A stretch of 64,000 nucleotides of DNA from Zonotrichia leucophrys gambelii. Taxonomy: Eukaryota > Chordata > Aves > Passeriformes > Passerellidae. Below are positions 36,146 to 48,158 of this stretch, one piece after another (position 1 is the stretch's first letter; each line of letters begins with the position of its first letter). A program made the position numbers and the translations under genes. The stretch covers positions 45,118,585-45,182,584 of the forward strand of contig NC_088170.1 of the NCBI RefSeq assembly GCF_028769735.1. Reading direction: 5' to 3'. The notes below the pieces were generated by a model that did not search any database, was not told the origin of the DNA, and saw only the letters and a program-made list of their open reading frames with translations.

Positions 36146-38967
36146 CTTGAAGATACAACAGGATGACAAGTTTTTGATCTGTCAGCATTTGGGAGATTTT
36201 CACCTTTCCTCTCACCATGTACTTCTGTCTCCAGGCTGCTCTGTTCTCACCCATGGATGTTGGTTGATAGGGCCTGCTCACATCCACTTAATGGCACATG
36301 AATGTGTTCTCCTCCCTCTAGCTTTTCTCTGATAATACCTGTCAATTTATTAAAACAATTACAAAAACAAAGCACTAGCAATTCCAAAACACTAGGAGAG
36401 ATTTAGCATACTATAGAGACTGGGGGTGGGGGATCAGGACTGCCTGTCTCCTTACTTTATTCTTATACATATCTGAAAGAAGCGTCGGTAAATAAAATCT
36501 CAAAATCTTGGTGCTAAGTGTTGTATTGTAACAGACACAAAAACATCTCTTGTGTTACATTCACAGCCAGTTACAGGGTTTGTAATTAAGAAAAACTGAG
36601 CCCAAGCCCCAGCTGGTGTTTGACACAGTTGCCAAAGTGGATTATCTGGCCCACTGATAAATAAATATTGCAGATAGTTTCCCCAGCTAGTAATCTGGAA
36701 TTATTGCCTTGAAAAATTGTGGAGTTGATAATGTGAAATGAACAAAAATCCTTGTCTGAAACAAAAGCACAATGTATTTTCTTGGGAGAAGATGTGACAG
36801 CTCCAGTCTCTAATGTGACTGCTCCAAGCCACACTGTCTTCAGTCTTTTCCTCTTCTCTCCCTTTCCAACCTATGTAACTTGTACAGTTTCATATCCAGC
36901 TATGTGGACTGTAGCATGAGCAAAGATATGAGTAATGTAATTTGGTGCCCATCATCACAGAATGGACAGCATGGTGTTGGTTCTTCCATTATGAGAGCAA
37001 ACAAAATTCAATTACTGTTTGGATATGATCAATTATTGCCAAACTACCTGGCAAGTCTATTTGCTCTATTGGCATAAAAAGAGCCACTACAGAAAAGATG
37101 TCAAGTATTTCTGTGGTAAAGAGCGAAGGCAGGAAGAGAAGAAACAGAACTTTAAGAGGCACTGAACAACAGTAAGACCATTTTGGGCCATAATTTTGCT
37201 GTGAAAAGCCCCCCAAAGTGTGACAAAGAAGTGTAGCATCAGAACAGACCCCAGATGGAGCTGAAAAGGCTATCAGCTGTGCTTTGCAGGCACTCTGCAG
37301 AGCCTGGAGGAAAAAATGCCATGCAGCTGGTCAGTGAAAAAATCATTGCCATGCTCAGTGCAAAAATGTCACTGATATTCTATCACTATCATCACAATTT
37401 ACATGCATAACAAACTTTCTCCAAGCCTTTTCAATTAAATCAGAGAAGAAAAGCCTGTGGAAAAAGGCATTCACGTGTACTGATGCATTTTAGAGTCTGA
37501 CTGTTCAGTAGCACAAGTCTGTGAACCTACTCTATTTTCCCATGGAAATACCTGTAATCTTTATTTGTTAATCGACATAAAGTAGCAATTATTGAGTAGA
37601 GGTATGCTTATATTTTAGTAGTCTTTCAACTGGTTGTTTCCATGTAACTTTTGAACTCTGAAAGTTTGAAGTACTGATTTTGTTATGGGAATGATGAATC
37701 AGGAAAATAGTGGGAGTCCAGATAATGGTGGAGAAATGCAGGTGCTTCTCTCTTTCTTTGAGAACAGGGATTGGATTGTAGGTTATTTTAAGGTGCTATA
37801 ACCTGGTATACATAGACAAATTAATATTTGTTCACATCACTATATGTAAGCGCAAGATATACTATAAATCTCAGTTTTGAGAACCTTTTCAAAAACTACT
37901 GAATATGATAGTTTTCTGGGTGCATATGAAAATGGTGTATATGAACATACTGTCTTATGTGACTCTAATTTATGAGATGTGACTTTTAGAAAGTGACCTG
38001 GGCTATAATTTAGAACCTGGATAAAACTCACAACATTATTTACTGCAATGAATTTCTGTGGAAAGCAATGCCAGAAAAATTAACTGAAGGCACCATTAAG
38101 CAAGTGGTAAATAAAAAGGTAATTTAGCAAGGTCATTTATTTAGCAAGTGGAAGCAGACATTTTTGCCTCTACTTTCCACTTACCACTGGCTCCAAAGAG
38201 GTAGAATGCTTTTTATTTGCTTCTATTAGGCAATTACTGGGGAGATACTGATGCCACCAGGCTCACACAAGCCCTGATTCAATGGCATCAGACGCCATAT
38301 TCCATCAAGTCCAGGTTTTAACCTCACAAGGCAGGGCCACCATTCCCATCCTTCTGACTGCAGAAATAGTTCCAAGTTCACATGACCCTGACAGCAGCAA
38401 CAACTATGTGATGTGAAAACTTTGTGTTCTGCTTTTCTGGGTTTTGACCCTCTTTTTCACTACCTATGTACTTCCCTTTTTCCACCCTCAGTCCCAAAGG
38501 AACAGCCTGGTGATCCTTAACCACCATCAGTTCCAGTTTCACTATGCCTTTACCTAGGCACTCCCTGCCTTATGTGTTAGCCCTGATACCGTTGCAGAAG
38601 GCATTGCTGACCCTTGAGGACTTTAATACCCAAAACGCCACTGGACTCTCCCTTAACTGCAAACTTGATTAAACACCTGTTGACACAGACAGCCTCATGA
38701 CACTACCTGTATGTTTTTCAGCTCTCTGCTGTGCCACGGCCACAGCCAGTGGTTTCTCACATATTGTCCAGTGATCTTCTCCATCCCACTGTGTTATCTC
38801 AGCCATTAGGCCCAATAAGTGACCTAATAATTTATTTGCAGATATTTAAAAGAATCACCTGTAAAAATATATAATCTCTGTTGTGTTGTATAAATATATA
38901 TATACTGAACAATGCATTTCTGTCTGCAGAGGATCTCAAACTCCTCCATTGTGTAGAGCACTGAACT
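36146..38967. other. Non-coding DNA, nothing recognised
   Basis: Mostly AT-rich sequence with a G-rich tract (GGGGGTGGGGG, about 36422-36432). 38230-38780 is more GC-rich and C-rich but matches no family I know; it could be a very old repeat. No gene is supported. Confidence 0.45.
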
Positions 38968-39823
38968 CCACAGAATCACAGAATGGATAAAGTTGGAAGG
39001 GCCCACAATGGATCATCTGGTCCAACCTCTCTGCTCAAGCAGGGTCACCCCTGAGCACATGGCACAGGATTGTGCCTAGATGATTCTTGAATATGTTCAG
39101 TCAGGGAGGATCTTCTCTGGACAATCAGTTCCAGTGCTCAGTCATCTGCACAGTAAAGAAGATCTTCCTCATATTCAGGTGGAACTTTCTGTGCATCAAT
39201 TTCTGCCCATTGCTGCTTGTCCCATTGCCTGGCACCACCAAGAAAAGCCTGGTTCCATTCTTTTGACACCCTCCCTTCAGGTATTGACATTAATTGGTGA
39301 GGTTCCGCCTCAGCTGTCACTTCCCAAGGCTGAACACACCCAGTCCCCTCAGCCATTGCTTATGAGAGATGCTCCAGCCCCTGCTCCTCTTTGTTGCCCT
39401 CCAGGACCCTCTCCAGGAGCCCAGAAGTGGACACAGAGTTCTAGATGTGGCCTCATGGAGCTGAGTAGAGCGAAGGAGCCCCAGCCTTGTCCTGCTGCCA
39501 ATTCTTCCTAACACTCCCCAGGACACCACTGACCTCTTGGCCCCAGGGCACTGCTGGCCCAGGGACAGCCTTTCCCCACCAGGACACCCCAGGTTCTTCT
39601 CCACAGAGCTGCTTTCCAGCAGGTCAGCCTCCAGCTCTTGCTGGTGCAGTTATTCTTCTGCTGGGGTTATTCTTCCCCAGATGCAGGACCCTGCACTGCC
39701 TTTGTTGACTTTTGGATGGTTCTTCTCTGCTCATCTCTCCAACCTGTCTGGGTCCTTCTGAAAGGCTAACAGCACGCAGGTATCATCGGCTCCTCTCAGC
39801 TTTGTGTCATCAGTAAACTTGTT
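38968..39823 (-). mobile_element. CR1 LINE, 3' part, antisense to the plus strand
   Basis: The copy reads from its 3' end on the plus strand, starting CACAGAATCACAGAATGG. It continues GTTGGAAGGGCCCA, TCTGGTCCAACCTC, then CAAGCAGGGTCACC. Later come GGTGGAACTTTCTGTGCATC, AGGCTGAACACACCCAGTCC, GATGCAGGACCCTGCACT and TGTGTCATCAGTAAACTTG. This is the typical order of the last roughly 850 bp of CR1. It is 5'-truncated, as most CR1 copies are, and cannot encode an active polymerase. The 143-codon plus-strand ORF over it is the wrong-strand shadow of CR1. Confidence 0.9.
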
Positions 39824-41205
39824 TATAATCCTGTTTTATGTTTATTGCTTTTATTGCATCAGCTGAAAAAAAATTTGGGATAAATTAGAATACTGAGAGT
39901 TTTTTATTTGTACTGAAATATGTATTTGTCTACTGGTGCTACTGTTAGTATGGTACACAAGTCAATTGCATTCGTATCATGATAAAGAAAACAAGCCAAT
40001 GTTCTAACATAGCAATCAATTTTAAGAAAACATGTTTCATAGAAACAGACTTCACTGAAGGAAAAGAATAAAAATATTCTTGAAAGAATCAAATAATTCT
40101 TTATTTACTGCCTTGCCTTGAAAAAGAAGATGACATTATATGGCAATACCATGCACTTACCAAAATAACACAACAGCCATGCTGGGACAGACTAAAAATC
40201 TGGTCAACTCAAATTTTTACTAACAGACAAATGATGGCTGCTTTTGCAAAATAAGTATGAAAACAGCATAAACAAACGACAGTTCCAGTGCACAGTCCTC
40301 ATTTTCAACAATTTAAATCTTAGGGACTTCCTGAGTCCAAGCTTGTATGTTTGTTGCTGTGTATGTTTATATAAAAAGACATTGATAGAATTTATTTTCT
40401 CCCATGAACAAAACCTTTTGGGGGTGGAATCAAATACTATTGTTGTTCCAGCCTGTGCATAATATAATAATGTCATGTTTCCAAACTTACACAGTCAGTA
40501 AAGTGATCCTGAAATGAGGATACTTAGTAAAGAATAGGAGAAAAAATGGTGAGAAATTTCTGCATGTAATAAGTAATTTCAAAAGAAAATACCTTAGAGA
40601 AGTAACACCAGAAAAGGTTTGGGTTTTGTAATTGTAATTTTTTTATCCCCAAGTCTTTGTTTGCTGAATTTATAATTGTACAACTAATTAGAAAGAATGT
40701 TATGTGTCATTTTATGCTACTTACTTAATACAACATAATTCCTCTCATTGTCTTTATTAATACACTATACTGTGACAGGAGGAAAAAATTGATTTAAAGT
40801 TATTTTTGAAATTATTGTAGTGGCATTAGCAATTTGCCCCCACAACACAAGAATGTTCTGAGCATAAATACTGAAAAATATGTATCTACGAGATTTTAGA
40901 TTTCAGACTTTTAAATGAATATGCAAATATATATAACACAGAAGAGGAAAACAGATGCTGGGATATCATGGTAAAAGGTCACAGGAACTAAGGAGGTGTT
41001 GAGCCCCATCTTGATGACAATAATGTAATACCTATTGCCCCACCTTCTACCCACACAGTTACACAGAGAAAGGTACTGAAATAATGTTATTAAGATAACA
41101 AAGGCAAACACTCAGATATAAAGATATTTAGAATAATATGATGAGTTACTTGCACATCTTGTTTTTCTGAAATAATTAGAAAAAATCTCTGGAGATGAAT
41201 CCTGT
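39824..41205. other. Non-coding AT-rich DNA between CR1 copies
   Basis: No gene, RNA or repeat recognised. Complementary ORFs of 72-90 codons near 40204-40476 have no domain. Confidence 0.5.
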
Positions 41206-41525
41206 TTGTCACAGAATCACACAACAGTTTGGTTTGGAAGGGACCTCTGGTGATCCTCCAGTCCAACCCCCTGCCAAGGCAGGGTCACCTGGAACAGGTG
41301 GCCCAGGAACATGTCCAGAGGGGTTTGAATCCACAGTCTCCCTCCCTGGGCAGCCTGTGCCAGTGCTCTGCCACTGTAAAGTTCTTCCTCGTGTTGAGGG
41401 GGAACTTCTTGTCTGTCAGTGCATGGTCACTGCTCATCGTCCTGTCACTAGGCACCTCTGGAAAGAGTCTGGCAGCATCCTCTTGGCACCCACCTTTGAG
41501 ATATTTATATTCAATATAAATAGTA
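41206..41525 (-). mobile_element. CR1 LINE, 3' end, antisense to the plus strand
   Basis: This is a very recognisable CR1 3' end read in reverse. It carries GTCACAGAATCACACAACAG, TTTGGAAGGGACCTCTGG, TCCAGTCCAACCCCCTGCC, AGGCAGGGTCACCTGGAAC and AGTGCTCTGCCACTGTAAAG. It stops near GAGATATTTATATTC where the 5' truncation lies. Identity to the consensus appears higher than in the 2456-3660 copy, so it is probably younger. Confidence 0.93.
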
Positions 41526-42261
41526 CGTAAAGTGATAACCGTGCAAGGACCTGTACTGTAGCAATAGAAAAGATCTCTCCATGATTAGGGCAACTGAACA
41601 GTTCTTGCTAAACTTTTATCAACTATTTTTAATTTACTATTTACATAGTAAATACTGAGTCTCCTTTTCAAGAGGTTTGACTTGAAAATCAGATTCAAAT
41701 ACTCAGCTCTCCCAGTTGTGACAAAGTCCAAGGTAATCCTGCTTTATGAAGAGCTCTGATGAGTCAGGTCAAATTTTGTATCTGAGATGACTTGCTTAGA
41801 GAAGACCTTCAAGTTTCCCTGTGTGCAATAGCAAAGCTGGTTAATTAAGGTCCCTGACTTACCTTTTTTCTGACTATTTGAAACTTCCTCTGTAACACAT
41901 TTTGCTATCTACTCAGTTAAGCTGATTCAACTCTGCATGTGCATTCATGCTGTGAGCCAGACTAATGAAACCACTAGTATTGAAAACTAATAACGCCCTT
42001 TTGTGGTTATTAGAAATTTCTGTTTATTTCTCTCTTTTCTTTGGGCCAGCTTACAGCATCAGCTTTACAAGCAGCTGAGGGTGCAGGGCTAGGAATGACT
42101 GATTACATGGTGAAAGGAGACAAAGTGCTGCAATAGTTTAGCCACTGGAAAAGCCCGCAGAGCACGGTGACACCTCAAGCCTGGCTCTGGCAGGGCCGGT
42201 ATCAACACTGGTGCCAATTAGCCCTAGTGAACTCCAAGCTCAACGTGGAGCCAGGTGCAGC
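41526..42261. other. Non-coding DNA between two CR1 copies
   Basis: Unique-looking sequence of about 740 bp. A good acceptor-like tract (TTTCTTTGGGCCAG, ending 42049) is followed by 28 open codons and a TAG, but no downstream support for a terminal exon was seen. Confidence 0.45.
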
Positions 42262-42830
42262 TGGAGGTTAAATCCTCTCACCCTGTCATTAGTTGCCTGG
42301 CAAAAGAGGCCAACCCCCTGCCTGGCCACAGCCTCCTTTCAGGTAGTTGCAGAGAGTAATAAAATCTCCCCTGATCCTCCTTTTCTTCAGGCTGAACACT
42401 CCAGCTCCCTCAGCCACTCCTTATATGACACTCTCCAGATTCTTCACTACTTTCACTGCCTTTTTCTGGACATGGTCCAGCACCTCAACATATGTCCTGA
42501 ATTGAGGGACCCAGAACTGTACAGACAACTCAAGGTGTCACCTCACCAGTGCCAAGTACAGAGGAAAAAATCAAAAACCTCCCTGGTTCTGCTGGCAACA
42601 CAATTTCTGATACAAATGAAGATGCCATTGGTCTCTTTGGCCAGCTGGGCTCAGCCAGATGCCAACTAGCATCCCCAGGTCCTTTTGTCATGGGCAGCTT
42701 TCTAGCCACTCCTCCCCCAGACTGTATTGCTGAATGGGGTTGTTGTTACCCAAGGGCAAGACCCAACACTTGGCCTTGTTGTATCTCATACTGCTGATCT
42801 TGGTCACATTGTCTTGGAATTATTTGTTTT
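42262..42830 (-). mobile_element. CR1 LINE, internal 3' region, antisense, lacking the 3' terminus
   Basis: The order of CR1 blocks in reverse is GAGGCCAACCCCCTGCC, CTCCTTTCAGGTAGTTGCAG, AATCTCCCCTGATCCTCC, AGGCTGAACACTCCAGCTCC, CCTCACCAGTGCCAAGTACA, GCATCCCCAGGTCCTTTTG and CTTGGCCTTGTTGTATCTCA. The terminal 3' repeat region present in the copy at 41206 is missing. The part near 42300 overlaps in consensus position with the end of the 41206 copy but has different wording. The two are therefore separate insertions of different CR1 subfamilies, not one split element. The 152-codon plus-strand ORF is a shadow. Confidence 0.9.
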
Positions 42831-43632
42831 ACAACAATTTGTGATATAAAATAGGCAGTTATCACTTCTCTTTCTGGTAATTGTTTTCAGCACTGCATCC
42901 ATACCTATGATTTCTATAGGCATAATAATAATTTAACCACTTGTTTTGCCTGATTGTAAAAGGTATGAGGCAGCGTTCCAGGAGACATGTATCCTTTCAA
43001 CCAACCAGTATAAAACATATAACCAGTTGCACCAAGGGATATTTTATCAGATATAAATAAAATTTTGTTTACCATCATGTGTGTTCATGGCCAACACCAT
43101 ATGACTTCATTGTTCAATTACCTGGGATATTTTTCTTTGATATCTGTTTTAAGTCTGCTTTAGTTAATTTACCATTTTGCTTTGAAAAAAGACACAAGTT
43201 ACTGAATGTGAAAATGAGATCAAATGGTACTCTTGCCTGAAATGATGAACTATTGTACTAAGTACTTCAGAGAGGCCCAATGATTTATTCTGGCCCCATG
43301 TACATTCACCCCACCATCACGGGCAGAAAAAGTCATTATTATATGATGACTCATTATAGTTCTGTGATCACAGAGAACATTTTCTACAGATATTCAATAT
43401 CCTTCCAAATTACATATTTCACAGAAGTAGGTCAAATTGAGCAGTGATTGAAGACTAACATTTCTGCAAGTATCCAACTATCCAGATTTTATCAAGATAA
43501 TACTGTAAAGAAGTGCTCTGCATATTAAGGATGGCTTATCTTTTTGTAATAGAGATCTAAAACTGCTGTGGGTAATTCAAAGGTCTTTTCTTTTATGACC
43601 TCTTTTTAAGTTCCTGCTCTTGTTCTCTTCAG
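42831..43632. other. Non-coding AT-rich DNA, nothing recognised
   Basis: No gene or repeat supported. It ends in the strong pyrimidine tract that precedes the candidate micro-exon at 43633. Confidence 0.5.
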
Positions 43633-43663
43633 GTGTTATTAACTCGTGTTGTACAAGATCAAG
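43633..43663 (+). other. Candidate 31-nt micro-exon
   Basis: A long pyrimidine-rich tract ending CTTGTTCTCTTCAG (to 43632) forms a strong acceptor. The donor is AAG|GTAAGT with GT at 43664-43665. Frame 1 reads VLLTRVVQDQ and frame 3 is also open, while frame 2 has an early TAA. The frame continuing from the ATG at 32362 through 34538-34604 would hit that TAA, giving a very short peptide. A non-coding spliced transcript fits better than a protein if the exons belong together. Confidence 0.22.
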
Positions 43664-45059
43664 GTAAGTTCTGAGTCACTGACAATGTTCACCAGTTCTA
43701 CATTAGAGTGAGAAGAAAACAGCAAGGGGACTGAACATGGAAATTCCTGATCATATGGAATCTTCTGCACATCACAGAAATGCACTGGCACTATGGAGCT
43801 GGGGAGTATCAAAGGGTCTGCTAGTGCATGTCTTTGGATAACAGATTTTGTTCCTTGGTTCTTGTAAGGGACTTTTAATTTTAATATTTTTCCTGGTGAA
43901 CAAGATCATAGGAAAATACATTATAAATTTGTGTCTACCTTTTATATTGCCCTTTACGTAATTTGTTGGACATTTTATTCACCACCCACATTTCCTTCTA
44001 GAGATAAACCTGTCAATAATTACCACTTGTACCACAATGCTCATGCCAGAAGTCTGCAGAGTACATTTAACAATAGATTGTGACTGGGCACCCCTGTCTG
44101 GGGAAGATGATGTCTCTGGCTTCAAACACAGGTCACTGACCAGCAGTGACATCTTGTGCCAAAAAGGGAATTTGGTGTCCGAAGACGACATAACTCTGAT
44201 CACCATAAATTGACTCAGACACAGCAGCTGCAGATGAAGGCTCCAGTGTGGAAGGTTATATTTAAAAAGATTATATAAAAAAAAAAATCTGGTGAGCTTT
44301 CTGTAATAATGGTAATAATGCAATATAAGGAGAAAGAGAGGATTTGAAATAGTACAGGAGAACAAGCAAAAGGTAAAAATTTGTCATGGCAGTTCAGCAA
44401 AATAAGTCAAAATTACAGGACATTACCCACTGAATCACTACCAGATTTTTTGGTAGACATATCAGAGGTGGTCAAAAAGAGAATTACCATTCTGTAGGAA
44501 AACCTGACATTTTGGAAACTGCTCTTATTATGATTAAAATGAAAAATCCAAATGTCAACATTTTCTATAATACAGTTCTAGGGAAGTATTTCTTTGGAAA
44601 TGTCAGAATTTCAGCACAAGTTTCTTGTTAACAATGTGAAATCATTAAACTATGAAAAATTGTATATATATGTGTAGATAGATCTGCTATTATTTACAGC
44701 ACATGAGGTTGATGCAAGACATTATTCAGAGCAAACTAAAATGATTCACAGTATAAATGAGAGATGATGAAATCATAAAGAAATAGTCTTATCATGGTGA
44801 AGTGACAAGTTTTCTTGTGATAATACTTCTACTAGTTTCAGTAATTATGTAGGAATAATGTTATGTTTAATGATATTGTCACATCATTTTGATCATTAAA
44901 ATTTGTAAGTCTTTTTTGTAGAATCATGGTCACAAGCACAGTGATTGTTTGATGTTATTTATTAACTGTTAACTCTGAGTCATTCAGATAGTTTCTGAAT
45001 TCCAAATGATCAGTTTTCCACAAGGCACCCACATATTTTTTTGCCTTAAAAAAAGCCCC
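43664..45059. other. Non-coding AT-rich DNA, nothing recognised
   Basis: No gene or repeat is supported. The 128-codon minus-strand ORF at 43979-44365 has no recognisable domain. Confidence 0.5.
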
Positions 45060-45098
45060 ATTTGTCTATTGGCAGGTGACCTCTGCCAATAGACAAAT
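45060..45098. repeat. Perfect 16-bp inverted repeat (hairpin)
   Basis: ATTTGTCTATTGGCAG (45060-45075) is exactly complementary to CTGCCAATAGACAAAT (45083-45098) across the 7-nt loop GTGACCT. Pairing stops sharply on both outer sides. The stem is too short for a standard microRNA precursor. It could be a tiny palindromic insertion created by template switching. Confidence 0.92.
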
Positions 45099-45483
45099 AA
45101 GTTTTGATTCCAGTAAAATAAAGCTGGAACTTAAATGAAAAGACTGTTAAATTAATTACAATCTTATTTAAAAAGTTATTAAATGCTTGTTTGCGTATGG
45201 TCTTGCATTTATATTTTCACAGATGTTTTTATGGACATTTAGCTCTACAACTCCAATAACTGCTGAAAATATATTCCTTAATGTGCAATTTTTTAGACTT
45301 CAGTAAGTAACAGCCTTAAGGTTTATAGCCTAAGTGTAATATTTTTTCATTAGCTGTGTATCCAGGTTTTTTTACTGTTGGGAATTAATTTACAAAAGTA
45401 ACACTTCACAGATGATCCTTGTTATGCCCTGTAGCATGTTTAGATGTTGGAAGAGTCTTTTAATGTGGACTGCATTGCTTCAG

Positions 45484-45530
45484 AGCATTTATTAAATTTA
45501 TCGTTATTTAAAAAGCATTTATTAAATTTA
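45484..45530. repeat. 17-bp direct repeat at 30-bp spacing
   Basis: AGCATTTATTAAATTTA occurs at 45484-45500 and again at 45514-45530, with an AT-rich spacer. This is a local duplication. Confidence 0.85.
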
Positions 45531-45683
45531 GTGTTTCATTGACGGAATACAAGGGACAGAAATTTTACTTGCCTAAAAGCTGAAGCAGTACAGCTTGTTA
45601 AGGTGCCCTCATCAGGGCTTATCCCTGTTCTGATAAAGTGTGAGGATCCATCCAACTCCTAGAGGAATCATTTTACAGCAGAA

Positions 45684-45740
45684 TGTGTGTGTGTGTGTGT
45701 GTGTGTGTGAGTGTGTGTGTGAGTGTGTGTGAGTGTGTGC
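45684..45740. repeat. TG/CA dinucleotide microsatellite
   Basis: About 13 uninterrupted TG units are followed by GTGTGTGTGA-type interrupted units. It is likely polymorphic in length. The His/Thr-rich part of the minus-strand ORF 45612-45998 is translated from it and is not a real protein. Confidence 0.95.
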
Positions 45741-48104
45741 ATGCACAAGAGTGGGATTTAATTTACTCAAGAGCTGGGTACTGGGCACTGCCCTCGCCAG
45801 GATTGTGCATGTCCAACATCCTACAAGCAACTCTTCATCCATTCTGTGAGACCTGGATGTAATCTCACAGTCCTTGCATGTTAGGCCCTCATTTGGACAG
45901 TCTGCTTTTCGTTTCAAAACAAAAAATAAAATCATACTCAAGTTCTCTGTTAAGTTACAACTTGAAATTAATAAAACTGTCAACACATCACAGCACATCA
46001 GCCTCCACAGTACTTTTTAAAAAATAAAATACATTTATTTTATTCCATTCCTCTACTTTAACTATGGCACAGAACTGCATGCTGTTTGTTAGTTCACACT
46101 TGAGATCTTAGTTTCCTTTATAAGGCACCAAATGAGATGTTTATCTCATGAGAGCCATTTTTACCAACCTGTCTTGAGATGCATGTGCACACACACACCC
46201 ACCATGAACATTTCCTAAGTTATGTTCCATTGGCAATTTCAGAATTTTTTTCTGGACCATAAAGGCCACATGTACATCAATTTTAAAAATAATTCTGAAC
46301 ACTCATCTTTTCATGAGCATCTAAGATGTAGTAGGCAAGTGTCTGTTGTACCAGCTCTGCTTCCTTCATACCTCTCTCACCTGCTTTTGCCTTGCAGTGC
46401 CTCTTAATACTGCTCGGGGTACTGCTGTAAATCAGTCACAGAACCCCTTCCACCCGTGCATGCCAAGTGATGGGGAGAAGAGTCAGGCCATGCCTGCATC
46501 TGCTCATAGCCTTATCTCTTTCCCATCTCCACTCTGACGTCTTGCCAGCTCCCTGCACTCCAGTGCTGTCAGCCTCATCTATGTCTGTGTGTTTCACAGC
46601 AGTTTGGCACAACCCCTGTGTTTCCCCTGGTTCCAGGGCTCCAACGCCTACTTCCTTCAAGAGCACAGCACACACATTTATAGCCAGAATATTGCTCCCT
46701 GTGGTTCCCTGTCTTGCACAAGTACCTGTGTACCTTCGTACTGTCGTATTTCACTTGATGCAGTAATTTTTCTCCACAGTTCTCATGAAAATATATTTCC
46801 ATCTGTTTATTTTGGTCAGTTATCTGTCACATTTTTACAGATTTTCCCAATCAAGGCTTAACTGTGTAAATCCTGTCCCTGTCCTACTACAAGTCCTTGC
46901 TGTTTTATGATAAATTAACAACATAAGGCAAAGTTAATCTTTCAGGTCAGTATCTCCATTTTCCTTAAGTCCTACCCAGTACAGCTTGGAAAATAAAATC
47001 TGTTTATGCTGCTGCACAATTTAAAACTGCAGTGTTTAGTAAACCTAAATATTAATTTGACTATTATATTACCAGACATCTTAAGTAATTAACCCGGATT
47101 TGAAAAGATTTTTTTCAAACAATGTAATTATTTGCAGATTATTACATAGCACAGATGATTTGTCTCTGTCAAATACATTTTTTTGTTAGTTTTAACCAGT
47201 CTCAATACATCTGATTGCTACCATGCAGAGAAGTAGAACAAAGCAGATAAGTGAATGAATTTTCATTTTATTCTAAGCTCAAAAATTCTTCAAGCATATC
47301 TACTCAAAGTACAGATAAATTAAAATGTAATTTGCTCTTTTCTTCCACTTCAGTAATTTCTTCCACTTCAACCTCTATTATTCATATAATGGTGAGCTCT
47401 AGGTCACTGTATACAGGCAGCTGATACTTAGCAACTCATCTTAGTGGAGCTTAATTGATTGTCTTTTGAAAATTCTATGTTTCCTAAACAAAGAACAAAA
47501 TACATTTTTACTAGCAGGATCTTTTTTTCCCTGGAAAATATGTATGAGTGAGAACTTCAACAAAAAATTACAATGAACACAAGTATTGTCTCTCAATAAA
47601 TTTTTCTTCTTTATTATCAACCAATATTTATGGAAATGGCTGTTATGGACTTCAGGGATAAGTGCATAAAATCTTGTTTCTTTATTCGGATTCTGTTTGT
47701 CAGGATTCTTGGTGCAGTGTTTTGGTATTCTTTTGCAATGTGATCACTTAAATATTCCATTCTAAATCTGATATGACTATACAAACCCAAAATTTTATAC
47801 AAAACAGAGGGGTGGTTTAATTGCTAAAAGTCAGCATAAAAATCCTTAAACATTCATCTATACTGACATCATCTTCTGGAATGTGTTTGAAGAGTGATTC
47901 CATAAGCTAGAATTTTGGGGTGTGCATTATTAAGGGCATTATTAATTTTTCCACTGTTGCTTTTTCATCCAATCCAAACTATTAGTGATTTCTCCAACTT
48001 TATTTTAGGAATGTCTAAGCATTATAGCTAAATTGCCTTATTTCATTTCTATTGAAAAATGTTTCTTGCTTGCTCTTTTATCAAGAAGTGCAGGTCAGCA
48101 TCCT
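45741..48104. other. Non-coding DNA, nothing recognised
   Basis: Overlapping ORFs of up to 99 codons on both strands at 46346-46861 lie in a moderately GC-rich part with a good acceptor-like tract (ending GCAG, about 46398) but no good donor. The rest is AT-rich. No repeat family is recognised. Confidence 0.45.
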
Positions 48105-48158
48105 CACCCTGTATTTCATCTTCACCCTGTATTTCATCTTCACCCTGTATTTAATCTT
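48105..48158. repeat. 18-bp tandem repeat, three copies
   Basis: CACCCTGTATTTCATCTT is repeated three times head to tail, the last copy with one C-to-A change. There are no spacers, so this is a minisatellite-like slippage product and not a CRISPR array. Confidence 0.95.

Noticed and set aside
35736..36287. Three overlapping ORFs of 115-132 codons on both strands
   Set aside because: They coincide with the GC-rich minisatellite-like island, where stops are rare; no domain or codon signal.
39080..39511. 143-codon plus-strand ORF
   Set aside because: It is the wrong-strand reading of a CR1 3' region, which is GC-rich and has few stops.
41195..41530. Overlapping ORFs of 96 and 111 codons
   Set aside because: Both are shadows of the CR1 3' end in antisense.
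42050..42136. Acceptor-like site followed by 28 open codons and a stop
   Set aside because: It could be a terminal exon, but no downstream 3'-end signal was found and the frame does not fit the upstream candidates well.
42211..42669. 152-codon plus-strand ORF
   Set aside because: It overlaps a minus-strand CR1 copy almost completely; the translation has no domain.
43979..44365. 128-codon minus-strand ORF
   Set aside because: AT-rich composition, no domain, no flanking promoter or splice context.
45060..45098. Hairpin considered as a microRNA precursor
   Set aside because: Pairing ends abruptly at 16 bp with no extended imperfect stem, so it lacks the length Drosha and Dicer substrates need.
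45612..45998. 128-codon minus-strand ORF with a His/Thr repeat
   Set aside because: The repeat is the translated TG/CA microsatellite; the rest has no recognisable domain.
46346..46537. 63-codon ORF with a strong acceptor-like tract inside it
   Set aside because: No adequate donor or poly(A) signal pairs with it; neighbouring ORFs overlap on both strands, which suggests composition.
48105..48158. Short repeats considered as a CRISPR array
   Set aside because: The units are contiguous without spacers and the window is vertebrate DNA.
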